34,454 nt of DNA from positions 1 to 34,454 of the forward strand of contig NZ_JACHBW010000037.1 in the NCBI RefSeq assembly GCF_014200455.1, read 5' to 3'. Of the stretch, positions 15,740 through 24,256 are shown one piece after another (position 1 is the first letter of the stretch; each line of letters opens with the position of its first letter). Under the pieces are notes generated by a model. The model made no database searches. It was not told where the DNA came from and saw only the letters and a list, made by a program, of their open reading frames with translations. The position numbers and the translations under genes were made by a program. This stretch comes from Paraburkholderia bannensis. Lineage in GTDB: Bacteria > Pseudomonadota > Gammaproteobacteria > Burkholderiales > Burkholderiaceae.

Positions 15740-15973
15740 ATGACCCCAGAACAGGCACGAGCCGAAGAAGCGGCCGCCATGGACCGCGTGCTCAATGCAA
15801 CGCAACGCGTCAAGTCGGCATTCACGTCCTTGCAGACGCAATTCCCGCCCGAAGGCGAAGGCCGCCCTTCGCAGTTCGCGCTGCAGACCTTCGACGCCGC
15901 CTTGCAGGAACTCGAAGACGCCCAGGCGGCGTTCGACGAACTGCTCAACGACCTGCTCGACGGCAACCGCTGA
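15740..15973 (+). CDS. small acidic helical protein, function unknown
   Basis: 77 residues with a good ribosome site (GGAG, 6 bases before ATG). The sequence is rich in Ala, Glu, Gln and Leu with heptad-like spacing (TFDAALQELEDAQAAFDELLNDLL), so a helical hairpin or coiled coil is likely. There is no signal peptide or membrane segment. I do not recognise a named family. It follows the Lrp-type regulator by 49 bases and could be cotranscribed with it. Confidence 0.6.
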   Translation: MTPEQARAEEAAAMDRVLNATQRVKSAFTSLQTQFPPEGEGRPSQFALQTFDAALQELEDAQAAFDELLNDLLDGNR

Positions 15974-16018
15974 GCGACGCCGCCGCGCACTGCGCCGTGC
16001 ATGACCGGTCGGCACGCT

Positions 16019-16065
16019 GTCCAACCCGGTGTCCAACCTGGTGCTAGTATTTCCAGCCTGTTGGA
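16019..16065. promoter_or_regulatory. candidate operator of the IclR-type regulator
   Basis: Two adjacent 12-base copies, GTCCAACCCGGT and GTCCAACCTGGT (16019-16042), differ at one base. The second copy also forms an inverted repeat TCCAAC (16032-16037) / GTTGGA (16060-16065). It ends 21 bases before the start codon of the IclR gene, a good position for autoregulation. Confidence 0.45.
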
Positions 16066-16086
16066 TGCCGACCCGACCGACCGATC

Positions 16087-16833
16087 ATGTCCACCGCCTA
16101 CGAAGTACCCGCGCTCAAGCGCATTCACGACATTCTCGATCTGCTCGCGCACGCGCAGGCTCCCGTGCGCGCCGCCGTCATTGCGGAGCAAACCGGCCTG
16201 TCGCGCAGCACGCTCTATCTGATGCTCGATTCGCTGGAGCGTCGGCGCTGGATCGAAAAACGCGCGGATGGATACATCGTCGGCGTGACCTTGTTCGAGC
16301 TGGGCAGCGCCTATGTGCGTCACGATCGCTTGCACGAAGCCTTCCGGCACGAAGCGGCCAGCTTTATCGCTGCACATAACGAGGTCGTGCAGCTTGCGGT
16401 GCTCGATGGCGCGGAAGTCGTCTATATTGCGCGCGAAGATCCCACGAGGCCGGTACGGCTGATTTCCGATCTCGGTTCGCGTCTGCCCGCGCATTGTTGC
16501 GCGCTGGGCAAGGCGCTGCTCGCCAGTCTTTCGGATGACGAAGTATCGAAGGTACTGCCGAAGCAGCTTGCCGCGGTCACGAGCCACACCCTCACGCGAC
16601 GTTCCGATCTACTCGAAGCGCTTGCCGCGATCCGTCGTTCGGGCCTTGCTCACGAACGCGAGGAAGTCACCGCGGGCCTCACGTGCTTTGCGGCCTTTGT
16701 CGGCGTGACTGCGTTGGGCAAACGCGTGGCGGTCAGCACCAGCCTGCCGCTCGAACGCATCGATGCGCGCCGCGAGAAGCGCATTGCAATCGCGGTGGTG
16801 GAGATGGCGCACCGCATCGGCAAAACGCTTTGA
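16087..16833 (+). CDS. IclR-family transcriptional regulator
   Basis: 248 residues. An N-terminal winged helix (about 1-70, VPALKRIHDILDLLAHAQAPVRAAVIAEQTGLSRSTLYLMLDSLERRRWI) is followed by the IclR effector domain, with hallmarks SDLGSRLPAHCCALGKALLASL and REEVTAGLTCFAAFV. IclR proteins usually control catabolism of organic acids or aromatics. The gene is convergent with the sugar-acid dehydratase (7 bases between stops), so control of that gene is possible but not shown by position. Confidence 0.9.
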   Translation: MSTAYEVPALKRIHDILDLLAHAQAPVRAAVIAEQTGLSRSTLYLMLDSLERRRWIEKRADGYIVGVTLFELGSAYVRHDRLHEAFRHEAASFIAAHNEVVQLAVLDGAEVVYIAREDPTRPVRLISDLGSRLPAHCCALGKALLASLSDDEVSKVLPKQLAAVTSHTLTRRSDLLEALAAIRRSGLAHEREEVTAGLTCFAAFVGVTALGKRVAVSTSLPLERIDARREKRIAIAVVEMAHRIGKTL

Positions 16834-16840
16834 GTTGCCG

Positions 16841-18625
16841 CTAATGCGAGTGGCGTGGCTCGCCCCGCTGCTCGATTACCCGCAGGTAGAGCGTCGCACA
16901 CTCAAGACAGCCGCCCGTCGAAAGCTGGCCCACGGTTTTCCGGTAGAGTTCCTGCCACGGCGTCTGCGAAGGCGGCGCGGAAAACGCCGAGTGAGCGCGG
17001 CGTCTTTCGAGTTCCGCCGGATCGATCAGCAGTTCTACGCGTCGCGCATTGAGGTCGACCTTGATGCGATCGCCCGTACGCAGCAGCGCCAGCCCCCCGC
17101 CCACGGCAGCTTCGGGCGACATGTTGAGAATCGACGGACTCGCCGACGTGCCGCTCTGCCGCCCATCGCCCATGCACGGCAGCGAAGTCACACCACGCTT
17201 GATCATCTCCGCCGGCGGCGCCATGTTCACCACCTCGGCGCTGCCCGGATAGCCGACCGTACCGCAGCCGCGAATCACCAGCATGCAGCGTTCGTCGATG
17301 TTGAGCGCGGGGTCGTTGATGCGCGCGCGGTAATCCTCTGGGCCATCGAACACGACGGCCCGCGCTTCGAACACGTTTTCCGCGCCCGGCTCGCTCAAAT
17401 AGGTCTTGCGAAACGCCTCGCCCACCACCGACATCTTCATGATCGCGCTATCGAAGAAGTTGCCCGAGAGCACGATGAATCCCGCGCCATGCATCAGCGG
17501 CGCATCGCAGCTACGGATCACATCGCGGTCCGCGACTGGCGCGGCATCCGCAATTTCGCCGATCGTGCGGCCTGAAACCGTCGTGCATTCGCGCCGCACC
17601 AGCCCCGCGCGGTCGAGTTCGCGCAACACGGCCGGCACGCCGCCCGCACGATGGAAACTCTCGCCCAGATATTCGCCGGCGGGCATCGTGTTCGCCAGCA
17701 GCGGCACCTGCTCGCCAAAGTGCTGCCAGTCTTCGAGCGCGAGGTCCACGCCCATATGTCGCGCAATCGCGATCAGGTGCGGCGGGCAATTGGTCGACGC
17801 GCCCAGCGCCGACGCCACCACGATGGCATTTTCGAACGCCTCGCGCGTCATGATGCGCGACGGCCGCACATCGGCGCGCACCAGATCGACGCTGCGCTTG
17901 CCCGTGACGTAGGCCATCTGGCCGCGCTCGCGATACGCCGCGGGAATGCTCGCACAACCGGGCAGCGACATCCCCAGCGCCTCGGCGAGGCAGTTCATCG
18001 ACAAAGCCGTGCCCATGGTGTTGCAATGTCCGATCGACGGCGACGACGCCGTGGTCAGCGCCATAAAACCTTCGTAGTCGATCTCACCGGCCGCCAGCAG
18101 ATTGCGCGCGTGCCAGATCACCGTGCCCGAACCCACACGCTTGCCCTCGTACCAGCCGTCGAGCATCGGACCGCCCGAGAGCACGATGGCGGGCAGATCG
18201 ACGGTGGCCACCGCCATCAGACAGGCGGGCGTGGTCTTGTCGCAGCCGGTGGTCAGCACCACGCCGTCAAGCGGAAAGCCGTGCAGGATTTCCACGAGGC
18301 CCAGATAGGCGAGATTGCGGTCGAGCGCCGCCGTCGGGCGGCGACTCTGCTCCGCGAGCGGATGCACGGGAAACTCCATCGGAATGCCGCCCGAGTCGCG
18401 TATGCCCGCTTTCACGCGCTCGGCGAGCGCGATGTGATGACGATTGCAGGGCGCGAGATCGCTGCCCGTCTGCGCGATGCCGATGATCGGCCGCCCGGAC
18501 TGCAACTCCTCGCGCGTGAGGCCGTAATTCATGAAGCGCTCGACGTAGAGCGCGGTCATATCCGCGTGCGAGGGATCGTCGAACCATTCCTGGCTGCGCA
18601 GACGGCGGGCGGGCGTGTGTGCCAT
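16841..18625 (-). CDS. IlvD/Edd-family sugar-acid dehydratase (arabinonate/xylonate type)
   Basis: 594 residues. The family's iron-sulfur ligands are seen as C60 (APCNRHH), C128 (TTGCDKT) and C201 (GHCNTMGTA), with K130 as the metal-binding lysine and the SGTSASPSILN segment as the catalytic serine region. The start SGxDLxPCNxHHIxLAERVKAGIRDxGGIPMEFPVHP pattern places it with aldonate dehydratases (L-arabinonate, D-xylonate) rather than with IlvD of branched-chain synthesis or Edd. It removes water from a sugar acid to give a 2-keto-3-deoxy acid. AGGAG precedes the ATG at 18625. A LacI/GntR-type regulator lies directly upstream, with a palindromic site between them. The exact sugar is not decidable. 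Confidence 0.82.
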   Translation of the reverse strand: MAHTPARRLRSQEWFDDPSHADMTALYVERFMNYGLTREELQSGRPIIGIAQTGSDLAPCNRHHIALAERVKAGIRDSGGIPMEFPVHPLAEQSRRPTAALDRNLAYLGLVEILHGFPLDGVVLTTGCDKTTPACLMAVATVDLPAIVLSGGPMLDGWYEGKRVGSGTVIWHARNLLAAGEIDYEGFMALTTASSPSIGHCNTMGTALSMNCLAEALGMSLPGCASIPAAYRERGQMAYVTGKRSVDLVRADVRPSRIMTREAFENAIVVASALGASTNCPPHLIAIARHMGVDLALEDWQHFGEQVPLLANTMPAGEYLGESFHRAGGVPAVLRELDRAGLVRRECTTVSGRTIGEIADAAPVADRDVIRSCDAPLMHGAGFIVLSGNFFDSAIMKMSVVGEAFRKTYLSEPGAENVFEARAVVFDGPEDYRARINDPALNIDERCMLVIRGCGTVGYPGSAEVVNMAPPAEMIKRGVTSLPCMGDGRQSGTSASPSILNMSPEAAVGGGLALLRTGDRIKVDLNARRVELLIDPAELERRRAHSAFSAPPSQTPWQELYRKTVGQLSTGGCLECATLYLRVIEQRGEPRHSH

Positions 18626-18653
18626 GTTGCGTGTCTCCTGTGCGACCGGCTTA

Positions 18654-18667
18654 TGTTACCGATAACA
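18654..18667. promoter_or_regulatory. LacI/GntR-type operator upstream of the dehydratase
   Basis: TGTTACCGATAACA is a near-perfect palindrome (TGTTAyCGrTAACA), very close to the operator of E. coli GntR. It is 28 bases upstream of the dehydratase start codon, and the adjacent regulator is itself GntR-like in sequence. Confidence 0.65.
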
Positions 18668-18760
18668 CAACGAGACTAGCACGACGCGAAAACCCGGCGC
18701 AGCCAGGGCAACCACCGCATCGGCAAGGCAAACGAAAAGTAGAGAAAGAAACGCGGAATT

Positions 18761-19804
18761 TCAGGCGCTTTCGCGCTCGACCACGCTGTACTGGATGCGC
18801 GTTTTCACGGTGCGGCGCGTACGGGTAGCGATCTCGTCTTCCTCGTCGGCAAGCGCGGCGAGCAGCGCGTCGCCCGCGCGCCGCCCGATCCCGTAGGCAT
18901 CGACCGAAACGGTCGTGATGGTCGGGTGGCAGCAGGCCGCGATCTCGAAGTCGCCAAAGCCGGCCACGGCGATATCGCCCGGCACCGACAGGCCACGCCG
19001 CTGGCATGCCATGATCGCGCCGAACGCCGACATATCGCTGACGCACATCACCGCATCGGTGTCGGGCCAGCGTTCGAGCATTTCGGTCATGGCCGGCGCA
19101 CCGTGGCTCATGGTGCCCGGCGAATCGCCCAGCCGCACCACACGGGGCTCGCCCAGCCCGAGCGCCTTGATCTCCATCTGATAGCCCTTGAGGCGATCGA
19201 GGCCGCGCCAGTCCAGCTCGCTCCCCCCGCCGATGAAGCCGATGCGCTTATGCCCTTTGCCGGCCAGATAACGCACCATTTCGCGCGCCGCGCTCACGTT
19301 CGAGAAGCCCACCGACATATCGATGGGATGCGCGGGCTGGTCCCACATCTCGACCACCGGCACGCCCGAGCGCGCGAGCAGCGTGCGCGTGGCTTGCGTG
19401 TGCTGCGAGCCGGTGAGCGCGATGCAGCGCGGCTGATGGCGCAGCATCTGGCGCACGAGGCGCTCCTCGCGTTCGAGCGAATAGTCGGTATCGCCGATCA
19501 GCAGTTCGAGTCCTTGCGCCTCCAGCACGGCGGTCAGGCCGCTCACGGTGTCCGAGAAGTTCGAACTCGACATCGACGGCACCAGCACCGCGACGAACGA
19601 CGAACGACCCGACGACAGCGCGCCCGCAGCCGCATCCGCGACATAACCCAGTTCGTCGATGGCGCGCTGCACGCGTGCGCGCGTCGCTTCCGAGGCGCTG
19701 CGGCCCGCCAGCACGCGAGAGACCGTCATCTTCGACACGCCTGCGAGGCTGGCGACATCGGACATGCGCGGCGGCGTGGTTTTCGGTGCAGGGGAATTGG
19801 CCAT
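18761..19804 (-). CDS. LacI-family regulator, gluconate GntR-like
   Basis: 347 residues. The LacI HTH (about 14-60: MSDVASLAGVSKMTVSRVLAGR...RAIDELGYV) is followed by a periplasmic-binding-protein-like effector domain. Segments such as SGVPVVEMWD, DMSVGFSN-SAAREM and CQRRGLSVPGDIAVAGF closely follow E. coli GntR, which senses gluconate. So a sugar-acid effector is likely, in agreement with the downstream dehydratase. An in-frame ATG at 19765 would give the shorter start. It lies 135 bases upstream of the dehydratase on the same strand, divergent from the PEP-mutase-family gene. Confidence 0.87.
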   Translation of the reverse strand: MANSPAPKTTPPRMSDVASLAGVSKMTVSRVLAGRSASEATRARVQRAIDELGYVADAAAGALSSGRSSFVAVLVPSMSSSNFSDTVSGLTAVLEAQGLELLIGDTDYSLEREERLVRQMLRHQPRCIALTGSQHTQATRTLLARSGVPVVEMWDQPAHPIDMSVGFSNVSAAREMVRYLAGKGHKRIGFIGGGSELDWRGLDRLKGYQMEIKALGLGEPRVVRLGDSPGTMSHGAPAMTEMLERWPDTDAVMCVSDMSAFGAIMACQRRGLSVPGDIAVAGFGDFEIAACCHPTITTVSVDAYGIGRRAGDALLAALADEEDEIATRTRRTVKTRIQYSVVERESA

Positions 19805-19995
19805 CGGGTCAAACGGGTCGAGGTGTGAAGAGCGCCTATTTTAGCGGCAGCGGCGCAGCGGCCTGAAAACGAGGTTGTCGCCGCACGCGCACGGCCAGAG
19901 CGCGGCGGCGCGCACAGGCGCACAATGCACGGCGCGCTTCAGCGCTTTTCGAACCTTCGCACGCCTGTCCTCAGGACACTTTCAGGAGACACGCC

Positions 19996-20829
19996 ATGTC
20001 CTCTTCGCCACGCAGCGTCGCGGAAAAACGCGCCGCGTTCCGCGCCCTGCATGCTTCGGGCTGCTTTGTATTGCCGAATCCCTGGGACGCAGGCAGCGCC
20101 CGGTACCTCGAAAGCGCGGGCTTCAAGGCGCTCGCCACCACCAGCTCCGGCTTCGCGTGGTCGCACGGATTGGCGGACAACCACGTCTCGCGCGATGCGG
20201 TTCTCGCCCATCTGCGCGAGATCGTTGCGGCCACCGATCTGCCCGTCAATGCCGACTTCGAAAGCGGCTTTGGCGATGATGCAGCGGGCGTGGCGCAAAG
20301 CGTAGCGCTCGCCGTCGATACCGGTATCGCTGGCCTCTCCATCGAAGACTCGACCGGCAACGCCGATGCGCCGTTGCGCTCGATTCACGTTAGCGTGGAA
20401 CGGATCAAGGCGGCGCGCAGCGCCATCGATACTCGCGGCGGCGACACACTGCTGATCGGTCGCGCGGAAAACTTCATCGTCGGCGTGCCCGATCTCGACG
20501 ATACGATCGCACGTCTGAAGGCTTACGCGGATGCAGGCGCAGACTGTCTCTACGCGCCGGGCCTGAATACGCGCGAGCAGATCGCCGCAGTCGTGGCGGC
20601 AGTCGCGCCGAAGCCGGTGAATTTGCTGGTAGGATCGGTCTCCCCGTTCACGGTGCAGGAACTCGCAGAACTAGGCGTGCGGCGCATCAGCGTGGGCGGC
20701 GCGTTGGCCCGCTCCGCTTGGGGCGGTTTCATCCGCGCCGTGGAAACGCTGCGCGAAGGCCGTTTCGATGGCTTCCTCAACGCAGCGCCCGGAAACCAGC
20801 TCAACGATTTATTCAGCACGCCGGATTAA
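19996..20829 (+). CDS. isocitrate lyase/PEP mutase-family enzyme
   Basis: 277 residues, a complete (beta/alpha)8 family member. Seen are the substrate-loop region PNPWDAGSARYLESAGFKALATTSSGF, the metal-site segment NADFESGFGDD and GLSIEDSTG, then GRAENFIVG and LYAPGL. The KKCGH motif of true isocitrate lyases is absent. AGGAG at a good distance supports the ATG at 19996. Members act on C-C or C-P bonds of oxaloacetate- or phosphonopyruvate-like substrates; which reaction applies here is not clear. The phosphonate operon is 14 kb away, so a link to it is not supported. Confidence 0.82.
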   Translation: MSSSPRSVAEKRAAFRALHASGCFVLPNPWDAGSARYLESAGFKALATTSSGFAWSHGLADNHVSRDAVLAHLREIVAATDLPVNADFESGFGDDAAGVAQSVALAVDTGIAGLSIEDSTGNADAPLRSIHVSVERIKAARSAIDTRGGDTLLIGRAENFIVGVPDLDDTIARLKAYADAGADCLYAPGLNTREQIAAVVAAVAPKPVNLLVGSVSPFTVQELAELGVRRISVGGALARSAWGGFIRAVETLREGRFDGFLNAAPGNQLNDLFSTPD

Positions 20830-20858
20830 TTCAGCGCTCGTGAATGCCTGATGCACGA

Positions 20859-21659
20859 TCAAGGAATCGTGAAGCGTTTCACGAGCGTCAGTTCCCCCGC
20901 CTTGCGCATCGGCGCGCGAATCGTCTCGCTCTTTTCGTTTGGCGTGCCTTCGTCGGTGATGATGGTGACCTGCGCCACCGTCATGTCCGCACCGCTATTG
21001 CCCTGGCCGTAGTAGTTCACGTAGACCAGATACGTGCCGTGCAGCGGCGCGGCGCTCGAATAGATCTCCGGGCCGTAACCCGTCGTCACGTCCACGTCGA
21101 GCGCGCCGCCGTTGGGCGCAACGCGATCCCCGTACCACGTGTGCACGCCATCGGGCGAAACTACATGCAGGTCGAGATCGGTGCCGTCGGTGTCCCAGGC
21201 CAGTACGATACGCAACCGCGGGTGCGTCTTGTTCGCGTAGGCTTCGTAGAACTGCACGCGCTTTCGCGTGCCGTCCCTGGTGCGCAGTTCCACGCCATTG
21301 CTGCCCGAGCCGAATGCGAAAGGCCGCGAAAACGTGCCGTCTTCTTCGATACGCTGCGGCATGGGCGTGCCGTTCACCACCAGCGTGCCCACCGACGTGG
21401 CCGACTTCGCCTTCGGCGCCGATTTGATCTGCCCTGCGATCAGCGCGTTCAAGCTCTGCCCTTCGGGCGTGCTGACCGCCACGGCAGGATAGTGGACGTC
21501 CTGCGTATAACGCGCTTCATCGCCCGCCGAATTGCGCCAGCCGTTCAGCGGCGCGGTGAACTCGATGGTGTCGGCCTGCGCGGCGCACGCGCAGATCGCC
21601 AGCGCAACGGCGGCCAGAGCGCGGCACGCGGGACGGGATTTGAGGCGGATCGCATTCAT
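20859..21659 (-). CDS. YfaP-like DUF2135 periplasmic protein, second copy
   Basis: 266 residues. A signal peptide (LAAVALAICACAAQA/D, about residue 29) leads into a DUF2135 beta-rich domain at about 140-250. Conserved features are VLAWDTDGTDLDLHVVSPDG, the LDVD...GYGPEIYSSAAP segment and HGTYLVYVNYYG. It is the last gene of the macroglobulin operon, 40 bases after its paralogue, with the same domain order and clear similarity (FGxGSN, DLHVxxPxG, IxSSAAPxHGT). The D-rich DLDLHV segment may bind a metal ion. Probably a periplasmic accessory or scaffold of the YfaS complex; function is inferred from operon membership. Confidence 0.82.
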   Translation of the reverse strand: MNAIRLKSRPACRALAAVALAICACAAQADTIEFTAPLNGWRNSAGDEARYTQDVHYPAVAVSTPEGQSLNALIAGQIKSAPKAKSATSVGTLVVNGTPMPQRIEEDGTFSRPFAFGSGSNGVELRTRDGTRKRVQFYEAYANKTHPRLRIVLAWDTDGTDLDLHVVSPDGVHTWYGDRVAPNGGALDVDVTTGYGPEIYSSAAPLHGTYLVYVNYYGQGNSGADMTVAQVTIITDEGTPNEKSETIRAPMRKAGELTLVKRFTIP

Positions 21660-21699
21660 GTTCGTACGCTTGTCAATGAGTCTGTTTGCCGTTGCGCGT

Positions 21700-22530
21700 T
21701 CAAAGCCGCTCGCTCTTCACGAGCACGAGATCGCCGATCTTGCGCAGCGGCACCACGCGTGTCTCGCGACGCTCGCCCGGCGTGTTCTCGTTGAACACGA
21801 GCGTGAGCGTGGCGGTGATCACATCCCGGTCGTGAGCATGCGCGTCGAAGTTATAGCCGGTCGAATCGAAATTGCCCCAGTAATTGAGGAAGAATAGCCA
21901 GGTTCCGTGCTCGGGCGCGGCCGATGAGAAGATCCCCGGTCCCGCGCCATCGACGGAATCGACGTCGAAGCCGCTGCCGTCTTCAAGGACCGGATTCGCG
22001 AAGAAAGCGTGCAGCCCGCCCGGCGTAATGACGTGCAGATCGACTTGCGCACGCGGATCGTCCCAGGTCACGATGGCGCGCAATCTGGCCTGCGGTTTGG
22101 TGCGATCCGCCTCGTAAAACTGCATGCGCTGATGTTTCGTGCCGTCGGGCGAAATGATCTCGATACTATTCGAACCCGCGCCGAACGCCCACGGACGCGC
22201 GAACCCACCCTGTTCGTCGGTATAGAGCGGCGTGGCGTTGCCGTTGATGACGAGCATGGGCGGACGGCGCGCGTGCGCATCGACATGTTTCAACTGGCCT
22301 TCGATCAGCGTGCGAAAGCGTTGCGCGCCGCGATCGACGGGCGGGCGCGGGTATGCCGCGACGTATTGCTCGCCTTCGTCGGTGAGGCCGCCATGCCGCC
22401 AGCCGTTGAATGCGCCGGTCATGCGCGCGAGCGCGCCGCCTTCCGGCGACGCATCGCCGCCCGCCATGACGTTGACGCTGGCGAGCGAGGCGGCAAGAAC
22501 GCAGGCTTGCGCGAACGGTTTCATCGTCAT
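21700..22530 (-). CDS. YfaP-like DUF2135 periplasmic protein, first copy
   Basis: 276 residues with a signal peptide (AQACVLAASLASVNVMA/G). The N-terminal part (GAFNGWRHGGLTDEGEQYVAAYP) and the C-terminal DUF2135 domain (AIVTWDDPRAQVDLHVITPGG, GPGIFSSAAPEHGTWLFFLNYWG) match the gene downstream, so this is a tandem duplication. The ATG at 22530 directly follows the TGA of the upstream yfaQ-type gene (TGAATG), so translation is probably coupled. In this copy the first Asp of the D-rich motif is replaced (QVDLHV instead of DLDLHV), suggesting divergence. Confidence 0.83.
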   Translation of the reverse strand: MTMKPFAQACVLAASLASVNVMAGGDASPEGGALARMTGAFNGWRHGGLTDEGEQYVAAYPRPPVDRGAQRFRTLIEGQLKHVDAHARRPPMLVINGNATPLYTDEQGGFARPWAFGAGSNSIEIISPDGTKHQRMQFYEADRTKPQARLRAIVTWDDPRAQVDLHVITPGGLHAFFANPVLEDGSGFDVDSVDGAGPGIFSSAAPEHGTWLFFLNYWGNFDSTGYNFDAHAHDRDVITATLTLVFNENTPGERRETRVVPLRKIGDLVLVKSERL

Positions 22531-24249
22531 TCAGCTTCCCGTGAGAATCAGCTTGCGCGCGGTCTGCTCGATGAACGTCTCATCCTGGCCGCGCGGATGA
22601 TGCGCGAATGCCAGATGCAGATATTCGTGAGTCAGCGCGATGCGGTCGTCGTCGGAGCGCAGGCGGCGAATGTAGACGCGGTTGCGCCCGGCGTCCGCAT
22701 ACGGGCGTCCCGAAGTCACTTCGCACACTGCTGGTAATTCGGGTTCCTCATAACCTGGTTCGCTCGCGAGGCGGCGCGCCCAGAGCGGCGCTTCGCGCCC
22801 CAGCCACTCGCGCGCGCCCACCACCGGCTCGCAGTCGCCCGCGAGCGGGCTGGCGAACGATGTGAGCGTGGCCTGCGGCCAGGTCCGCGCGAGGATCGCA
22901 TCGAAGGTGAGTCCGCGCTGCGCGGCGGCCCTGGCGTCGAGCCAGCTCATTTGCCCAGGCGCCGCCTTGTCGTGATGAAATTGCACGGGCACGCCAGCGA
23001 GCACAAGCCCATCGGTGAAATCGGCGGCGTTGCGCGACGCGGCGCGCGGCGGGCGCGGCAAGACGCGCTGCGTGCGGCTGCTGTCGTCGATTTCGTAGCA
23101 GCCGCGCTCGCGACCCGCGTTCTGCACGAGATAGCTGCGCGCCGCCACGGCCAGCGCACGCGCCGCTTGCGGCTGCGCCGTGTCGCCTTCACGCTCGACC
23201 ACGCGCGCAATGTAGTCGTTCATACCAAAACGCCCGACGATATGCAGACGACCATCGTCGTCGCGATCGAGGCGCATGTCGCCATGGCTTTCGATCGGCA
23301 GCGAATTGCCGTTTTCGAACGCCACGCTGAACGTGCCGTCGAGCAGGCCCGGCTGCACGGGACGCCCGCCCGCGCGCGTATCGAAGACGTTTCGTATCGG
23401 ATATCGGGAAAAGAATTCGACGCTTACGCATGCACGGTCATCGGCGACCGTGCTTTGCGCAACGAGCGGCGCGATGCGCGGCGCAGCCGCCGCCAGCACG
23501 CGCACGCTGCCGCCGCGCCCGCCCATCCAGACCGGCGTGCCATCGGCAAGCCAGCCCGCCGCGCCGCCTTCGTAGCCGCCTGCATTCGATGGATCGGGCA
23601 TGGTCCAGGTCTTGGCGCGCAGCAAACTGCCGTAGAGCGACACCGTGCCTTCGCCGCGCCCGCTGGTGACGACCGACACCAGCGTATTGCCGGTCTCGTC
23701 GCGGGCGCGCGCGGGAATCGCCTGCAAGGCCGCGAGCAGTTCGTCCACCCGCACGCGCTTATCGGGCTTCAGCGCATAGAGGTCCAGCAGCCACGCAGGC
23801 GCATTGCGCCTGCGCCAATATTGCCGCCAGCCCGCCGGATCGAGTTGCAGCCGATGCGGCTCGAAGAAGAGTCCGCACGATTGCACCAGCGCGCGCTCGC
23901 GGTCGATGTGGCCGCCCGTCATGCAGCAGTACACCTCTTCGCGGTCGCCGCCTTGGCACTGATAGTCGGGCGCTGGAATCTGCCGGTCGACGAGATAGGC
24001 GTAGACGAACAGCTTCCACACGCTGCCGAGTTGCGTGCCGAGCGTCACCGGCAACGCCACGCCGGCGCCCGGTGAGGCAGGCGTGGCCGCGTCGTTCGCG
24101 TCGAAGGTCCACAGGCGCGCGCTGCCGTCGCGCAGCCACGCAAAGCGCAATGTCGGCGGCGCGGCGGCATGAGCGGCGCTTGCGCACAACAGCGCAAGCA
24201 GCCACGCCACGGCCTGCACGCCCGCTCTGCGGAAGATGCGCCCTTTCAC
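22531..24249 (-). CDS. YfaQ-like DUF2300 protein with PBP-like, SpoIID-like and HExxH modules
   Basis: 572 residues from a GTG at 24249, which follows GAGG and lies 7 bases after the yfaS stop; the open frame extends to 24363 but that part overlaps yfaS. Signal peptide cleaved near residue 28. Three modules can be seen. Residues 60-250 look like a penicillin-binding-protein domain: S76-V-W-K79 (SxxK), S124-C-G126 at the SxN position, and K213-T-W-T216 at the KTG position. Residues 300-460 resemble SpoIID (NDYIARVV, RALAVAARSYL). Residues 535-565 contain H541-E-Y-L-H545 (HExxH). It is in the macroglobulin operon. DUF2300 membership is known family knowledge; the module reading is mine and needs a structure-based test. 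Confidence 0.78.
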   Translation of the reverse strand: MKGRIFRRAGVQAVAWLLALLCASAAHAAAPPTLRFAWLRDGSARLWTFDANDAATPASPGAGVALPVTLGTQLGSVWKLFVYAYLVDRQIPAPDYQCQGGDREEVYCCMTGGHIDRERALVQSCGLFFEPHRLQLDPAGWRQYWRRRNAPAWLLDLYALKPDKRVRVDELLAALQAIPARARDETGNTLVSVVTSGRGEGTVSLYGSLLRAKTWTMPDPSNAGGYEGGAAGWLADGTPVWMGGRGGSVRVLAAAAPRIAPLVAQSTVADDRACVSVEFFSRYPIRNVFDTRAGGRPVQPGLLDGTFSVAFENGNSLPIESHGDMRLDRDDDGRLHIVGRFGMNDYIARVVEREGDTAQPQAARALAVAARSYLVQNAGRERGCYEIDDSSRTQRVLPRPPRAASRNAADFTDGLVLAGVPVQFHHDKAAPGQMSWLDARAAAQRGLTFDAILARTWPQATLTSFASPLAGDCEPVVGAREWLGREAPLWARRLASEPGYEEPELPAVCEVTSGRPYADAGRNRVYIRRLRSDDDRIALTHEYLHLAFAHHPRGQDETFIEQTARKLILTGS

Positions 24250-24256
24250 CTCGACC

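Noticed and set aside
16841..18625. Branched-chain dihydroxy-acid dehydratase (IlvD)
   Set aside because: The N-terminal pattern with PCNRHH and PMEFPVHP and the neighbouring sugar-acid regulator fit aldonate dehydratases better.
19996..20829. Phosphonopyruvate hydrolase or PEP mutase linked to the phn operon
   Set aside because: It is a PEP-mutase-family member, but it lies 14 kb from the operon, next to sugar-acid genes, and lacks a clear phosphonate-specific signature.
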